Shown: positions 35,786-45,531, counted from the stretch's first letter. The stretch is DNA of 64,000 nucleotides from Vibrio ruber DSM 16370 (GCF_900163965.1 NZ_FULE01000015.1:54422-118421), one strand, 5' to 3'. Notes: generated from the letters alone by a model not told the origin. A program made the numbers and translations.

Positions 35786-37470
35786 AAATCAATCGCTCAA
35801 TAACGTTTTATCCGTTCTCTTATACCATCATGACGCTGATCCTTTCAGCTTACTTTGCCGTGTTCCTCAATCTGCCAATTTACGCGGATTTGAAGACCAT
35901 TTTCAGCAAAATGGAAACAGTGGATCCCGGCTTTATCATCTCGATCCCGATATTTTTCTTCTGCGCCTTAAATATACTCTTTACCCTATTTACCTGGCCG
36001 AAAATCACCAAGATCTTCTTTTCTATTTTGATCGTCTCCTCAAGCATCGTCTGTTATGCGAGTTACAATTACGGGGTTATCTTCGATATCGATATGATCC
36101 GTAATATCGTCGAAACCAACACCGGTGAAGCTACCTCATACCTGAGTCTGAACTCGATCTTGTGGGTCATCATTCTGGGGATCATCCCAACTATATCGCT
36201 GTGGTTATCGCCGATCCGTCCGGAACGCAGTGTCTTGCGCTTACTGGGTAAAAAGCTCCTGACCATCACGATGTCCCTCTTGGGGATCGTCATCATTGCG
36301 ATGTTCTATTATCAGGACTACGCTTCCGTCGGCAGAAACAACAGCTATTTGCGTAAACTGATCATTCCGACCTATTACGTCCACAGTCTCGACCGCTTTA
36401 TTCGCGAAAATTATCTGACCGCACCGATGGATTATAAACAGATCGGTCTGGACGCATATCAGCCCACGCCAACTGCCAGTAACGGTAAACCAACCCTGTT
36501 TGTGTTTGTCTTAGGTGAAACCGCCAGAAGTCAGAACTACCAGCTCAACGGTTACCCGCGGGAAACCAACCCATATACCAGTCAGTCCGATGTGATTTCC
36601 TTTCAACATGTTTCATCATGCGGTACAGCAACAGCGGTGTCTGTCCCTTGTATGTTTTCACGGCTGAATAAATCTGACTACAACGAAAGAGTGGCACTGC
36701 ATCAGGACAATGTGCTGGATATTCTCAACCGCGCCGGTGTTGATGTGCTCTGGCGAGAAAATGACGGTGCGGATAAGCATGTGCCTGCCCGCCTCCGGGA
36801 AGAAAATCTTTCCCGAAGCAGCAGCAATCCATTGTGTAATGGCACCAGTTGTCTCGACATCAAACTGCTGGAAGATTTTCAGGAAAAAGTGGCCGCGATG
36901 AAAGGGAATCGCATCATCGTCCTACATTTGATCGGCAGTCACGGCCCCACTTATTATCAGCGCTATCCCAAAGAGTTTGCAGCATTCCAGCCTGACTGCC
37001 CGAGAGCGGATATTGAAAACTGTACTCAAGAGCAGTTAATCAATACGTATGATAATACCATCCGCTATACCGATTACGTTGTCAGCCAAACCATTGACCG
37101 GCTAAAATCACTGGAAGACCGCTACAATACCGCCTTGATCTATATGTCTGATCACGGTGAATCGTTAGGGGAAGACGGGGTGTATCTCCACGGGCTGCCG
37201 TATAGTATCGCCCCGAAATATCAGACCCATGTGCCCCTGTTGCTCTGGATGTCGCCGGGATTTCAACAAACCAAATCCATCAATGAAGCTTGTCTGAAAA
37301 CAGAAGCCCGGCAAGCCCGAATCTCTCACGACTACCTCTTTGATACATTGTTGGGCGCATTGGATGTCACGACTCAAGCCTATCGTCCCCAACAGGACGT
37401 CTTTGCCAAGTGCCGTTCATCCAATCCGGCAATCGCACAGCTCTCGAACCAATCATCCAAACACCCATAA
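35782..37470 (+). CDS. eptA: Lipid A phosphoethanolamine transferase
   Basis: 562 residues from the ATG at 35782 (ATGA overlap with the dgkA stop). Five N-terminal membrane helices (~1-180) are followed by a periplasmic alkaline-phosphatase-fold domain with GETARSQNYQLNGY (nucleophilic Thr), SCGTATAVSVPCMFS, HLIGSHGPTYYQRYP and YMSDHGESLGEDGVYLHG (zinc ligands). It transfers phosphoethanolamine from phosphatidylethanolamine to lipid A phosphate, reducing negative charge and polymyxin sensitivity. Coupling with dgkA is a recognised arrangement that recycles the diacylglycerol by-product. No two-component regulator is adjacent. Confidence 0.96.
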   Translation: MKINRSITFYPFSYTIMTLILSAYFAVFLNLPIYADLKTIFSKMETVDPGFIISIPIFFFCALNILFTLFTWPKITKIFFSILIVSSSIVCYASYNYGVIFDIDMIRNIVETNTGEATSYLSLNSILWVIILGIIPTISLWLSPIRPERSVLRLLGKKLLTITMSLLGIVIIAMFYYQDYASVGRNNSYLRKLIIPTYYVHSLDRFIRENYLTAPMDYKQIGLDAYQPTPTASNGKPTLFVFVLGETARSQNYQLNGYPRETNPYTSQSDVISFQHVSSCGTATAVSVPCMFSRLNKSDYNERVALHQDNVLDILNRAGVDVLWRENDGADKHVPARLREENLSRSSSNPLCNGTSCLDIKLLEDFQEKVAAMKGNRIIVLHLIGSHGPTYYQRYPKEFAAFQPDCPRADIENCTQEQLINTYDNTIRYTDYVVSQTIDRLKSLEDRYNTALIYMSDHGESLGEDGVYLHGLPYSIAPKYQTHVPLLLWMSPGFQQTKSINEACLKTEARQARISHDYLFDTLLGALDVTTQAYRPQQDVFAKCRSSNPAIAQLSNQSSKHP

Positions 37471-37480
37471 GCCACAGATA

Positions 37481-37510
37481 AAACAAGAGCAGCGAATGCT
37501 GCTCTTGTTT
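37481..37510. terminator. Strong bidirectional terminator between eptA and the sugar mutase
   Basis: AACAAGAGCAGC-GAAT-GCTGCTCTTGTT is a 12-bp perfect stem with a tetraloop, between convergent genes. Confidence 0.9.
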
Positions 37511-37540
37511 GTTTACTTGTAATATATCGGCTTAAAAGCG

Positions 37541-39256
37541 TTATTGCAGATGAATCTGATGTTCGGCTATCAGCATACTCAATTGCTCATCCGCTCGCTG
37601 CTGAGCGGCCTCAAACGCTTCATCCGGGATAATCTCCGTCACCAGTTCGTAGTAACATTTCAGTTTTGGTTCTGTACCGGAAGGACGCACAATCACTCTG
37701 GCTCCCCCATCTAATTGATACACCAACACATCACTGACCGGTAAATCGATCACTTCAGTCCGCCCGTCAGCCAAATGGCGTTGCGAGGTTTTATAGTCTT
37801 CCGTCACGATCACCTGACGTCCGGCAATTGTCTGTGGCGGCTCCGCCCGCAGTGCATCCCCAACCGGGGGAGTCTCCGGTGACAGAGCGATACTTTTCTG
37901 GGCAGTGACATACAAGCCATGCTGACGATAAATCGCTTCTAACCGATCCCAGACGGTTTGCCCGTCACGCTTAAGCGCGGTACACATTTGCACAAACGCA
38001 AGCAGTGTTGATAAACCATCTTTATCCCACACTTGTGTGCCGATGGTATAACCCAGTGCTTCCTCATAGGCAAATAAGAACGACAGATCATCACGCTGTT
38101 GCTGCATGGCAACATTGGTCAGCCATTTGAATCCCGTCAGCGTTTTGAAATAAGTCGCACGATAGTGCCGGGCGATTTTCTCCAACAGACTGGAAGACAC
38201 AATAGTATTGCCGACCAAAGCTTGTTGCATGTGGCTTCGGCTTAATAAGTAATCCCCAAGCAGGCTACCGACCTGATCACCGGTCAGCATCCGAAACTCA
38301 CCGGAAGGATGACGAGCCGCAACTGCGAAGCGATCTGCATCCGGGTCGTTGGCACAAGCCAGATCCGCCCCCACTTGTTCCGCCAGTGCAATCACAAGAT
38401 CCATCGCCCCCGGCTCTTCAGGATTAGGGAACTTAACGGTCGGGAAACGTCCGTCCGGTTCACGCTGCTGTGCAACACTATGGACATGTGAGAATCCGGC
38501 TTCCCGCAGTAACGCTTCAGCATAAGGCGCACCGACACCATGCATCGCGGTGTAGGCAATGGTAATATCATCCCCACCGCTTTGCTGCGCACTTGATTGT
38601 AATAACGGATGCTGATGTACCGACTGCCGGTAGGCTGAGTAATAATCGTCGCTCAGCCACACGAGACGATGCTCGGCTTCAGCCTCTGTCAGAGACATCG
38701 TCTCCAGTGGCTGTTGAGCAGCCTGTTCAATCGCCTGTGCGATCCCTTGATCATGCGGGGGAATAATTTGCGCACCGTTTTCCCAGTACACTTTAAATCC
38801 GTTATATTCCGGCGGATTATGACTGGCTGTCACCACCACGCCGGCAGCGGTATTTAGTTGACGAATCCCATAAGCAACCACCGGTGTCGGGGCAACCTGA
38901 TCGGTGAGATATACCTTAATCCCCAATGCAGCGAGCACTGATGCGGTATCATAGGCAAAATCTCTCGAATCCAACCGGCCGTCATAACCAATGATCACAC
39001 CGCGTTCTTTAGCCTGATCGACTTGCTGAATCAGATAATGACCTAATCCGGTTGCTGTTTCCTGAATGACCAGACGATTCATCCGATTAGGGCCACAGCC
39101 AACTTTGCCACGCAGACCTGCGGTTCCAAAAGCTAAGCGACCATTAAACCGATCTTGCAGTTCTTCCTGATTACCTGCGTCAATCAACGCTTGTAACTCA
39201 TCTTTCGTTGTCTGATCCGGATCTCTGGCCAGCCAACGGGAAAATTGTTCATTCAT
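37541..39256 (-). CDS. Phospho-sugar mutase (PGM/PMM superfamily, long form)
   Basis: 571 residues from the ATG at 39256, with AAAGG nine bases upstream; an upstream non-ATG start is possible. All four alpha-D-phosphohexomutase regions are present: FGTAGLRGKVGCGPNRMN, the active-site serine loop TASHNPPEYNGFKVY, metal-binding NDPDADRFAVA, and the sugar specificity loop FAYEEALGYTIG with C-terminal RPSGTEPKLKCY. The length and insert pattern match the PGM2-like group. It interconverts hexose (or pentose) 1- and 6-(5-)phosphates. It is monocistronic. Confidence 0.93.
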   Translation of the reverse strand: MNEQFSRWLARDPDQTTKDELQALIDAGNQEELQDRFNGRLAFGTAGLRGKVGCGPNRMNRLVIQETATGLGHYLIQQVDQAKERGVIIGYDGRLDSRDFAYDTASVLAALGIKVYLTDQVAPTPVVAYGIRQLNTAAGVVVTASHNPPEYNGFKVYWENGAQIIPPHDQGIAQAIEQAAQQPLETMSLTEAEAEHRLVWLSDDYYSAYRQSVHQHPLLQSSAQQSGGDDITIAYTAMHGVGAPYAEALLREAGFSHVHSVAQQREPDGRFPTVKFPNPEEPGAMDLVIALAEQVGADLACANDPDADRFAVAARHPSGEFRMLTGDQVGSLLGDYLLSRSHMQQALVGNTIVSSSLLEKIARHYRATYFKTLTGFKWLTNVAMQQQRDDLSFLFAYEEALGYTIGTQVWDKDGLSTLLAFVQMCTALKRDGQTVWDRLEAIYRQHGLYVTAQKSIALSPETPPVGDALRAEPPQTIAGRQVIVTEDYKTSQRHLADGRTEVIDLPVSDVLVYQLDGGARVIVRPSGTEPKLKCYYELVTEIIPDEAFEAAQQRADEQLSMLIAEHQIHLQ

Positions 39257-39420
39257 CGGAGATACCTTTCCACTATTTTGTGTTACCCACAGTGTATGAT
39301 AGATCACAGATTATTTGTGAGTACGCAATCGATAAATAATAGAAATCCTTGATCTTATTTCAGTCATAATGAGAGATTGAATAAAATTTATACCTTTCAA
39401 GACAACGCTTCAAACACAAG

Positions 39421-39438
39421 TGTACACTATTTTTTACA
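39421..39438 (+). promoter_or_regulatory. TyrR box 1 upstream of aroG
   Basis: TGTACA-CTATTT-TTTACA matches the TyrR consensus TGTAAA-N6-TTTACA at 11 of 12 positions. It lies 170 bp before aroG, a known target class of TyrR. Confidence 0.7.
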
Positions 39439-39450
39439 AACAACATTTAA

Positions 39451-39468
39451 TGTAAAGATAGCTTTAAT
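39451..39468 (+). promoter_or_regulatory. TyrR box 2 upstream of aroG (weak)
   Basis: TGTAAA-GATAGC-TTTAAT has a perfect left half and a 4-of-6 right half. It is spaced 30 bp from box 1 (about three helical turns), as for cooperative strong/weak TyrR pairs. Confidence 0.55.
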
Positions 39469-39608
39469 ATTGCATTCCAATTAAAAAAATGATTGCAACA
39501 TAATATTGAACCCGATACCTTACGTAGGTTAAGACATCTGAGGGCAGCGTTGCCTTGACAAACGTCCCCTTGACAGATGTGCCGTGATAAGAGAGGAAGA
39601 AGAACCGA

Positions 39609-40679
39609 ATGTTTCAGACTGATGATGTAAAAATAAAACGAATTAAAGAACTACTCCCGCCGGTAGCGATTCTTGAAAAATTTCCGGCAACTGACGTTGC
39701 TTCTTCAACCACATTTAATGCCCGTAAAGCCATTCATAATATTCTGAATGACAAAGATGACCGTCTCCTCGTGATCATCGGGCCATGTTCTATCCATGAT
39801 CCGGAAGCGGCAATCGAATATGGCAAGCGGCTGAAAACCATGCGTGACGAGTTAGGTGACAATCTGGAAATCGTCATGCGTGTCTATTTTGAAAAGCCGC
39901 GCACAACGGTAGGCTGGAAAGGTCTCATCAATGACCCGTACATGAATGATACCTACAAGATCAATGAAGGCCTGAAAATTGGTCGTAAACTGTTACTCGA
40001 GCTGACCAATTTGGGGATGCCGACCGCCAGTGAGTTTCTGGACATGATCACACCACAATATGTTGCCGATTTGATCAGCTGGGGCGCAATCGGGGCGAGA
40101 ACCACTGAATCACAGGTTCACCGTGAACTGGCTTCCGGTTTATCGTGCCCGGTCGGGTTTAAAAATGGCACCGATGGCAATATCAAAATCGCAGCGGATG
40201 CAATTCGCTCGGCTCGGGCATCTCACCACTTCCTCTCTGTGACTAAATTTGGTCATTCCGCGATTGTTGAAACCGCAGGAAACCCGGATTGCCACATCAT
40301 TTTACGTGGTGGTAAAGAGCCAAATTACAGTGCCAAGCATGTTCAGGAGGTCAAAGATAAACTGACCGCAACCGATCTGCCGCAAAAAGTGATGATTGAT
40401 TTCAGCCATGCGAACAGCAGTAAGCAGTATCAGCGTCAGATGGTCGTGGCTGAAGATGTTTCAGCACAGCTTGCCAGTGGTGAAGATCACATCTTCGGGG
40501 TGATGATCGAATCGCATCTGGTCGAAGGACGTCAGGATCTAATCGATGGGCAAGCTCTCACTTACGGCCAGTCGATTACGGATGCATGTATCGGCTGGCA
40601 GGATACCGAGCAAGTGTTACGTCAACTCTCTGCTGCAGTGGAAGCACGCCGCAAAGCAAAAACGTCTGCTTGTGCTTAG
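39609..40679 (+). CDS. aroG: 3-deoxy-7-phosphoheptulonate (DAHP) synthase, AroG type
   Basis: 356 residues. Class I DAHP synthase signatures are DDRLLVIIGPCSIHDPEAAIEYGKRL, MRVYFEKPRTTVGWKGLINDP, GARTTESQVHRELASGLSCPVGFKNGTDG, HIILRGG and DFSHANSSKQYQRQ. The N-terminus (IKRIKELLPPVAILEKFPATD) is closer to the Phe-sensitive AroG than to AroF or AroH. It condenses PEP and erythrose-4-phosphate as the entry step of aromatic synthesis. Two TyrR-like boxes upstream and a strong terminator downstream make it a stand-alone regulated unit. Confidence 0.95.
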   Translation: MFQTDDVKIKRIKELLPPVAILEKFPATDVASSTTFNARKAIHNILNDKDDRLLVIIGPCSIHDPEAAIEYGKRLKTMRDELGDNLEIVMRVYFEKPRTTVGWKGLINDPYMNDTYKINEGLKIGRKLLLELTNLGMPTASEFLDMITPQYVADLISWGAIGARTTESQVHRELASGLSCPVGFKNGTDGNIKIAADAIRSARASHHFLSVTKFGHSAIVETAGNPDCHIILRGGKEPNYSAKHVQEVKDKLTATDLPQKVMIDFSHANSSKQYQRQMVVAEDVSAQLASGEDHIFGVMIESHLVEGRQDLIDGQALTYGQSITDACIGWQDTEQVLRQLSAAVEARRKAKTSACA

Positions 40680-40722
40680 CTTAATGTCGTAAATCGTTTC
40701 AAACGGTTTGCTTGATAAAAAG

Positions 40723-40762
40723 AAAACCCCCGCTTAACAACTAAGCTAAGCGGGGTTTTTTT
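40723..40762. terminator. Terminator after aroG
   Basis: AAAACCCCCGCTTA...TAAGCGGGGTTTTTTT is a GC-rich stem with A and T tracts on both sides; it serves aroG and probably the convergent MATE gene. Confidence 0.9.
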
Positions 40763-40779
40763 ATGTTCACAGGAAGTCA

Positions 40780-42117
40780 TCACCCTTGGGACGATACTTT
40801 TTGTTCAATCTGTCGTATTGTTCTCTGATAGATCAACCAAGCACACAGACCGGCAAGTATATTACCAACCATCGCCCCGACATAAATGCCTTTCAGTTCT
40901 GCTATCTGAGCACCCAGCCACAGACACGGCAGGAAAAACACAAACAGCCGCAACGCTGACACAACTAACGCTGTGTATGATTTTGCCAATGCATTTTGAA
41001 TCGACACCATTAACATGCAGATGCCCAGCGGGCCAAGGCTGATGGGAACAAAAATCAGATGCCACCGGAGTAATCGCTGTATCATCTCAGCATCGGCCAT
41101 CCATACCACAATCGAGCTGGCCAGAAAAAATACCGATACGGCGAGTACCGTCTGAAAAATCAGTACGAATTTTACGGCAATCCTGACCAGATGGCGGATC
41201 TCGGTAATTTTTCTCTCCCCCAACATTCTGGCAACCATGGGCGGCATTGCCATCGTGAGGGCTAAAACAGCCACCAGCGAGAAAAATTCAAATCGTGAAC
41301 CGACCGCCCACGCAGCCACCGGCTCATTGCCGAAAGAAGCCAGAATATGGGTCGCCATCATTGAAGAAATCGGCGGAAGTAACTGACTCACGGTTGCCGG
41401 CCCCATAACTTGCGAAATCGACTTCACACTGTCCCGAATATCGAGCCCTTCCCAGTGAAATGACATCCAGTGACGGGAAAGCACTTTCACCGCGACCACG
41501 ATAATTCCGAGGCCAAATGCGCAGATCGTTGCCAGTGCAGCCCCGTTAATTCCCAGATCGAATGAGAAAATAAAAATCGGATCGAGAATTAAGTTCACCA
41601 CACTGGTTACCATCATCATCGTTCCGGGGAGAATCGTATTCCCGTTTGCCCGGCAAATACTATACAAAAAATACAAGACCGCTCCGGTCCAGGCACTGAT
41701 CAGCCAGACAATCCAATATTGATCGATAATGGGAAACACATCAGATGTTGCCCCCAAAAGCGCCAGAATCGGATGACGCAATAAATAGATAAGCAGTGTT
41801 AATACCGCCACACTGATACTACCGATGCTGAGGATAAGGCCGCCCAACTGTTTCGCATCCTGTTGTTTACCGGCCCCCAAGACACGCGCAATCACCGATG
41901 TCGTGGCAATACCCAGCCCGACCTGCAAGCCAATGATGACCATCTGCATCGGTAATGTGAATCCTTGGGCAGCCAGCGGCAAAACACCCAACTGCGCAAT
42001 AAAAATACTGTCAACTAACTGGAACCCCATCAGAGAAAGCACACCAAAGACCATTGGCCAAGTCATGGTCAGAAGCTGACGGCCCAGTGATTGCGGAACA
42101 TCTACCGTTGTCTGCAT
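40780..42117 (-). CDS. MATE family multidrug/Na+ efflux protein
   Basis: 445 residues from the ATG at 42117; an in-frame TTG at 42153 is the alternative. About twelve membrane helices form two homologous six-helix halves. MATE signatures are LLTMTWPMVFGVLSLMGFQLVDSIFIAQLGVLPLAAQGF in the first half, LGIATTSVIARVLGAGKQQDAK in the cytosolic loop, and a matching AVGSRFEFFSLVAVLALTMAMPPMV in the second half. It exports cationic drugs or metabolites using Na+ or H+. The substrate cannot be predicted. It is a single gene convergent with aroG. Confidence 0.92.
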   Translation of the reverse strand: MQTTVDVPQSLGRQLLTMTWPMVFGVLSLMGFQLVDSIFIAQLGVLPLAAQGFTLPMQMVIIGLQVGLGIATTSVIARVLGAGKQQDAKQLGGLILSIGSISVAVLTLLIYLLRHPILALLGATSDVFPIIDQYWIVWLISAWTGAVLYFLYSICRANGNTILPGTMMMVTSVVNLILDPIFIFSFDLGINGAALATICAFGLGIIVVAVKVLSRHWMSFHWEGLDIRDSVKSISQVMGPATVSQLLPPISSMMATHILASFGNEPVAAWAVGSRFEFFSLVAVLALTMAMPPMVARMLGERKITEIRHLVRIAVKFVLIFQTVLAVSVFFLASSIVVWMADAEMIQRLLRWHLIFVPISLGPLGICMLMVSIQNALAKSYTALVVSALRLFVFFLPCLWLGAQIAELKGIYVGAMVGNILAGLCAWLIYQRTIRQIEQKVSSQG

Positions 42118-42546
42118 AAAAATAAAAACTCTTCTCTCGTCAGATAAAATCAAACATCATCGACCCGTGTCACCCGAACATTAGTACCGAATAAGCACCG
42201 TATCCGGCCTCGCCGAATCACGCTTATTTTTGTCTGTCAGGTTAAAGGAACTCTAGATTTGCTTAGGATAGCTAAGCGGCATGCCCCGCGCCGCAATCAA
42301 TACCCGTTCAGATTGAACAAAATTCAACCACGAAAGGTCAACAGCCCCTAGTCTACTGACTCCGTGATAATTATCAAAGCACTCTTTCCTACACTGGCTT
42401 CCTGAACACCATCATTTCAGGTTTCGGTGACATTTCATCAGAAACTGCTGCTTATTTGTTCAATCAGATACGAATCAGCGCTAAGTCACTAAAAATGCAA
42501 ACAATTACATCTACACTGAGTAAAAAAGGAAAGGCGTGAGGGAATC
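42118..42546. other. Intergenic region between MATE and Lon-like genes
   Basis: About 430 bp. It holds divergent promoters and a diverged half copy of the foldback element (42298-42350). A GCTTAG-GATAG-CTAAGC inverted repeat lies near 42259-42276, and an AATAAGC..GCTTATTTTT hairpin near 42190-42230 is oriented for neither flanking gene. No gene is visible. Confidence 0.4.
42298..42350 (-). repeat. Diverged half copy of the foldback MITE-like element
   Basis: Read on the minus strand, TAGGGGCTGTTGACCTTTCG matches the left end of the element at 16460-16479 with one mismatch. Weaker similarity continues inward (TTTTG..CAAT.TG..CGGG.ATT). The second inverted half is not evident, so it is a remnant. 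Confidence 0.55.
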
Positions 42547-44907
42547 ATGGCAATCGAACGACTACAAACACATCAGCTTTATCATGTAGCCAAGCTGGAA
42601 AAGCTGTCCAGTAAGTCCACTAAAGATTTACCCCCTATCGATGAGATCGTCGGGCAAGAACGGGCACAAAAAGCGGTTGAATTCGCCATGTCGATTAAAG
42701 AGAAAGGGTACAATATTTACGCCATCGGCAGAAACGGACTAGGAAAACGGACGATGGTACTACGCTATCTTAACCGTCACCAACATGAGCCGGATGCCCT
42801 GTTCGACTGGTGCTACGTCGCCAATTTTACCGAAAGTCGTACCCCGAAAGTCTTAAAATTACCACGCGGGCTCGGTAATCAGTTACGGCATGATATTGAA
42901 AAGCTACTCGAAAAACTGGTGGGCGCGATTCCACTGGCATTCGATAACGAGCTGTATATCGGCCGGGCGGAACAGCTCAAAAATCAGCTCGCCACCAAGC
43001 AGCAAACCGAGTTAGAGCAAATTACCAAAGACGCAAAGGAAAAAGGCATCAGTCTGACAATCACCCCGCAAGGCGATTATCAGTTCATTGCCATGAATGG
43101 CGATGAGATGCACACCGAATCGACCTTTGAGGCATTAACCAAAGAAGAGCAAACTTACTTCAGTGAGGCCATTGACGAACTGGAAGTCAAACTGCGGAAT
43201 ATGGTTCGCCAACTCTCAGAATGGGAAGAAAGCTACAACGAAAAAATCAAAAAGCTTAATGATGAAGTCACTGGCGAAGTGCTTAATCACTTTATCAAAA
43301 AACTCAAAAAGGATTATTCCGGTTATCCAGAAATCAAAACCCATCTTGAAGATCTGCGCAAAGACATTATCGATAATGTCGATATCTTTCTTGAGGAAAG
43401 TAGCGAGCAAGGTGAAATAGCGGCAGCCGCGCTGGATAAAAAATTACCCCGCCGCTACAAAGTCAATGTGTTGGTGAGTCATCCGAAAGATTGCTTCCCG
43501 ATTGTGGTTGAAGAGAACCCGAATTATCACTCGCTGTTCGGTTATATCGAAAACGCTACCTATAAAGGCACTGTATTTACCGACTTTTCACTGATTCGCT
43601 CGGGCAGTTTACACCGTGCCAATGGCGGAGTTCTGCTCATGGACGCGATTAAGGTATTGGAACGTCCCTACGTCTGGGACGGTCTCAAACGCGCCTTGCG
43701 TTCACGGCAGATCAGCATGACCTCGCTGGAGAGAGAGGTCACATTAAGCGGTGCGATTTCGTTGGATCCCGAACCCATTCCACTGAATGTGAAAATCATT
43801 CTGTTCGGCGATTATCGGACATACCAACTGATGACACATTATGATCCGGAGTTCGGAGAGCTCTTCCGGGTCACTGCTGACTTTGAAGATGAAATGCCCC
43901 GCAACGCAGATTCCGAACTGCAATATGCACGGTTTATCTCCAGTTTTGTGCACGACAACAACCTCCTGCATTGTGATCGCAAAGCGATTGGTCGCATCAT
44001 TGAACACAGTTCCCGCATTGCCGGGGATCAAAATAAACTGTCATTACACTCAGCGCATATCGCGAATCTGCTGCGCGAATCGAACTATGTTGCCAAACAG
44101 GCCAACGCGAATATGATTCGTCAGGGTCATGTGGACGCAGCACTGCACAACCAAGAACTGCGGGTCAATCGTATCCAGCATAATGTGATGGAAGGGTTTC
44201 TCAACGGCACCACACTGATGCAGACCGAAGGAAATGCAGTCGGTCAGGTGAACGCACTGTCAGTGCTCAGCACCACCGATCATATGTTTGGCGTGCCGAA
44301 TCGCATCACGGCAACCACTTGTTATGGGGAAGGCGATATTATCGATATTGAACGAAGCGTTGATCTCGGTGGCAGTATTCACTCAAAAGGTGTGATGATC
44401 CTGACTGCATACCTGCACTCTGTACTCGGGAAAAATGCCAAACTCCCCCTCACGACAACCCTCACATTTGAACAATCCTATGGTGGTGTCGATGGTGACA
44501 GTGCCAGTATGGCGGAGTTTTGCGCCATTCTTTCTGCGTTTTCAAAACAGCCAAACCGACAGGATATCGCCATAACCGGCTCAATGAATCAGTTCGGGGA
44601 ATCGCAACCGATTGGTGGTGTTAATGAGAAAATTGAGGGATTCTTCGATGTCTGTACCATCAAAGGCCGTCACCCGGAACAAGGCGTGATTATCCCTCGC
44701 TCCAATGTGCACAACCTGATGTTACGCCATGATATTGTCAATGCGATCGAGAAACAGGAGTTCCATATCTGGGCGATTGACCATGTCACCGAAGCAATCG
44801 AAATCTTTACCGGTAAACCCGCCGGTACTGCGACTGAAGACGGCAGTTATCCGATCAATTCGATCTTTGGGATTGCACAGGCAAAACTGAACGCAATGCG
44901 TAAATAA
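42547..44907 (+). CDS. Lon-related AAA+ ATP-dependent protease
   Basis: 786 residues. The N-terminal AAA+ part has the Walker A-like AIGRNGLGKRTM (about residue 63) with the family insert predicted to be coiled coil (~150-290). A second ATPase half carries the HRANGGVLLMDAIKVL Walker-B-like segment. The C-terminal Lon protease domain (~560-760) has the catalytic Ser in GVDGDSASMAEF and Lys in GGVNEKIEGF, so it should be active. It lacks the Lon N-terminal substrate domain and so belongs to the Lon-related putative protease family. The physiological targets are unknown. It is the first gene of a co-directional run of small metabolic genes. Confidence 0.92.
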   Translation: MAIERLQTHQLYHVAKLEKLSSKSTKDLPPIDEIVGQERAQKAVEFAMSIKEKGYNIYAIGRNGLGKRTMVLRYLNRHQHEPDALFDWCYVANFTESRTPKVLKLPRGLGNQLRHDIEKLLEKLVGAIPLAFDNELYIGRAEQLKNQLATKQQTELEQITKDAKEKGISLTITPQGDYQFIAMNGDEMHTESTFEALTKEEQTYFSEAIDELEVKLRNMVRQLSEWEESYNEKIKKLNDEVTGEVLNHFIKKLKKDYSGYPEIKTHLEDLRKDIIDNVDIFLEESSEQGEIAAAALDKKLPRRYKVNVLVSHPKDCFPIVVEENPNYHSLFGYIENATYKGTVFTDFSLIRSGSLHRANGGVLLMDAIKVLERPYVWDGLKRALRSRQISMTSLEREVTLSGAISLDPEPIPLNVKIILFGDYRTYQLMTHYDPEFGELFRVTADFEDEMPRNADSELQYARFISSFVHDNNLLHCDRKAIGRIIEHSSRIAGDQNKLSLHSAHIANLLRESNYVAKQANANMIRQGHVDAALHNQELRVNRIQHNVMEGFLNGTTLMQTEGNAVGQVNALSVLSTTDHMFGVPNRITATTCYGEGDIIDIERSVDLGGSIHSKGVMILTAYLHSVLGKNAKLPLTTTLTFEQSYGGVDGDSASMAEFCAILSAFSKQPNRQDIAITGSMNQFGESQPIGGVNEKIEGFFDVCTIKGRHPEQGVIIPRSNVHNLMLRHDIVNAIEKQEFHIWAIDHVTEAIEIFTGKPAGTATEDGSYPINSIFGIAQAKLNAMRK

Positions 44908-44943
44908 AAATGCGTAAATAAAACAGCATAGGGAGTTATTTTT

Positions 44944-45429
44944 ATGCTCAGGGAAATCACAAGAGCAGAGTTTGAATCGTTTTGGCCGACCTTTTCTGCG
45001 GTAATTCAGGCGCAGGAAACTTACGCATTCGACCCGAATATGACGCAAGAAGATGCGTTCGTTCTCTGGTGTGAAACACCACTGCAAGCCTATGCTTTTA
45101 TTGAAAACGAGATAGTGTTGGGCACTTATTATATCAAGCCAAATGCACTAGGGCCGAGTCGCCATATTTGTAATTGTGGGTACATGGTCTCAAGTGCAGC
45201 CAGAGGGAAGGGAATTGCCCGTCAAATGTGTGAACATTCACAGCAAAAGGCGCTTGAATTGGGTTTTGACGCGATGCAGTTTAATAACGTTGTCTCTACC
45301 AATGACGTTGCTGTCAGACTATGGCAAAAACTCGGTTTTACGATCATCGGTACCATTCCTAAAGCTTATCAGCACGCTCGGCTTGGATTGGTTGATAGCT
45401 ACATTATGTACAAATGGTTACGGAAATAA
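44944..45429 (+). CDS. GNAT family N-acetyltransferase
   Basis: 161 residues. Acetyl-CoA binding motif A is CNCGYMVSSAARGKGIARQMCEHSQQKA (R/Q-x-x-G-x-G/A pattern RGKGIA) and motif B is VVSTNDVAVRLWQKLGFTIIGTIPKAY. The N-terminus FWPTFSAVIQAQETYAFDP matches a group often described as small-molecule acetyltransferases. The substrate cannot be predicted. It starts 36 bp after the Lon-like gene and may be cotranscribed with it. Confidence 0.9.
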   Translation: MLREITRAEFESFWPTFSAVIQAQETYAFDPNMTQEDAFVLWCETPLQAYAFIENEIVLGTYYIKPNALGPSRHICNCGYMVSSAARGKGIARQMCEHSQQKALELGFDAMQFNNVVSTNDVAVRLWQKLGFTIIGTIPKAYQHARLGLVDSYIMYKWLRK

Positions 45430-45531
45430 TCACTCGTTCAAACAGGCAGTTAGGTGTCGTTAATACTCGTATGTATCATATCAATATGGCAAACTCTCGG
45501 GTCACCTCCCGTACGATGAATGAAGGTAACG

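Larger units (their letters stand above)
39257..39608. other. Divergent promoter region of the sugar mutase and aroG
   Basis: About 350 AT-rich bp. It contains two TyrR-like boxes, annotated separately, and a TTGACA repeated twice about 15 bp apart near 39554-39576 that could serve as -35 elements. No small gene is visible. Confidence 0.45.
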
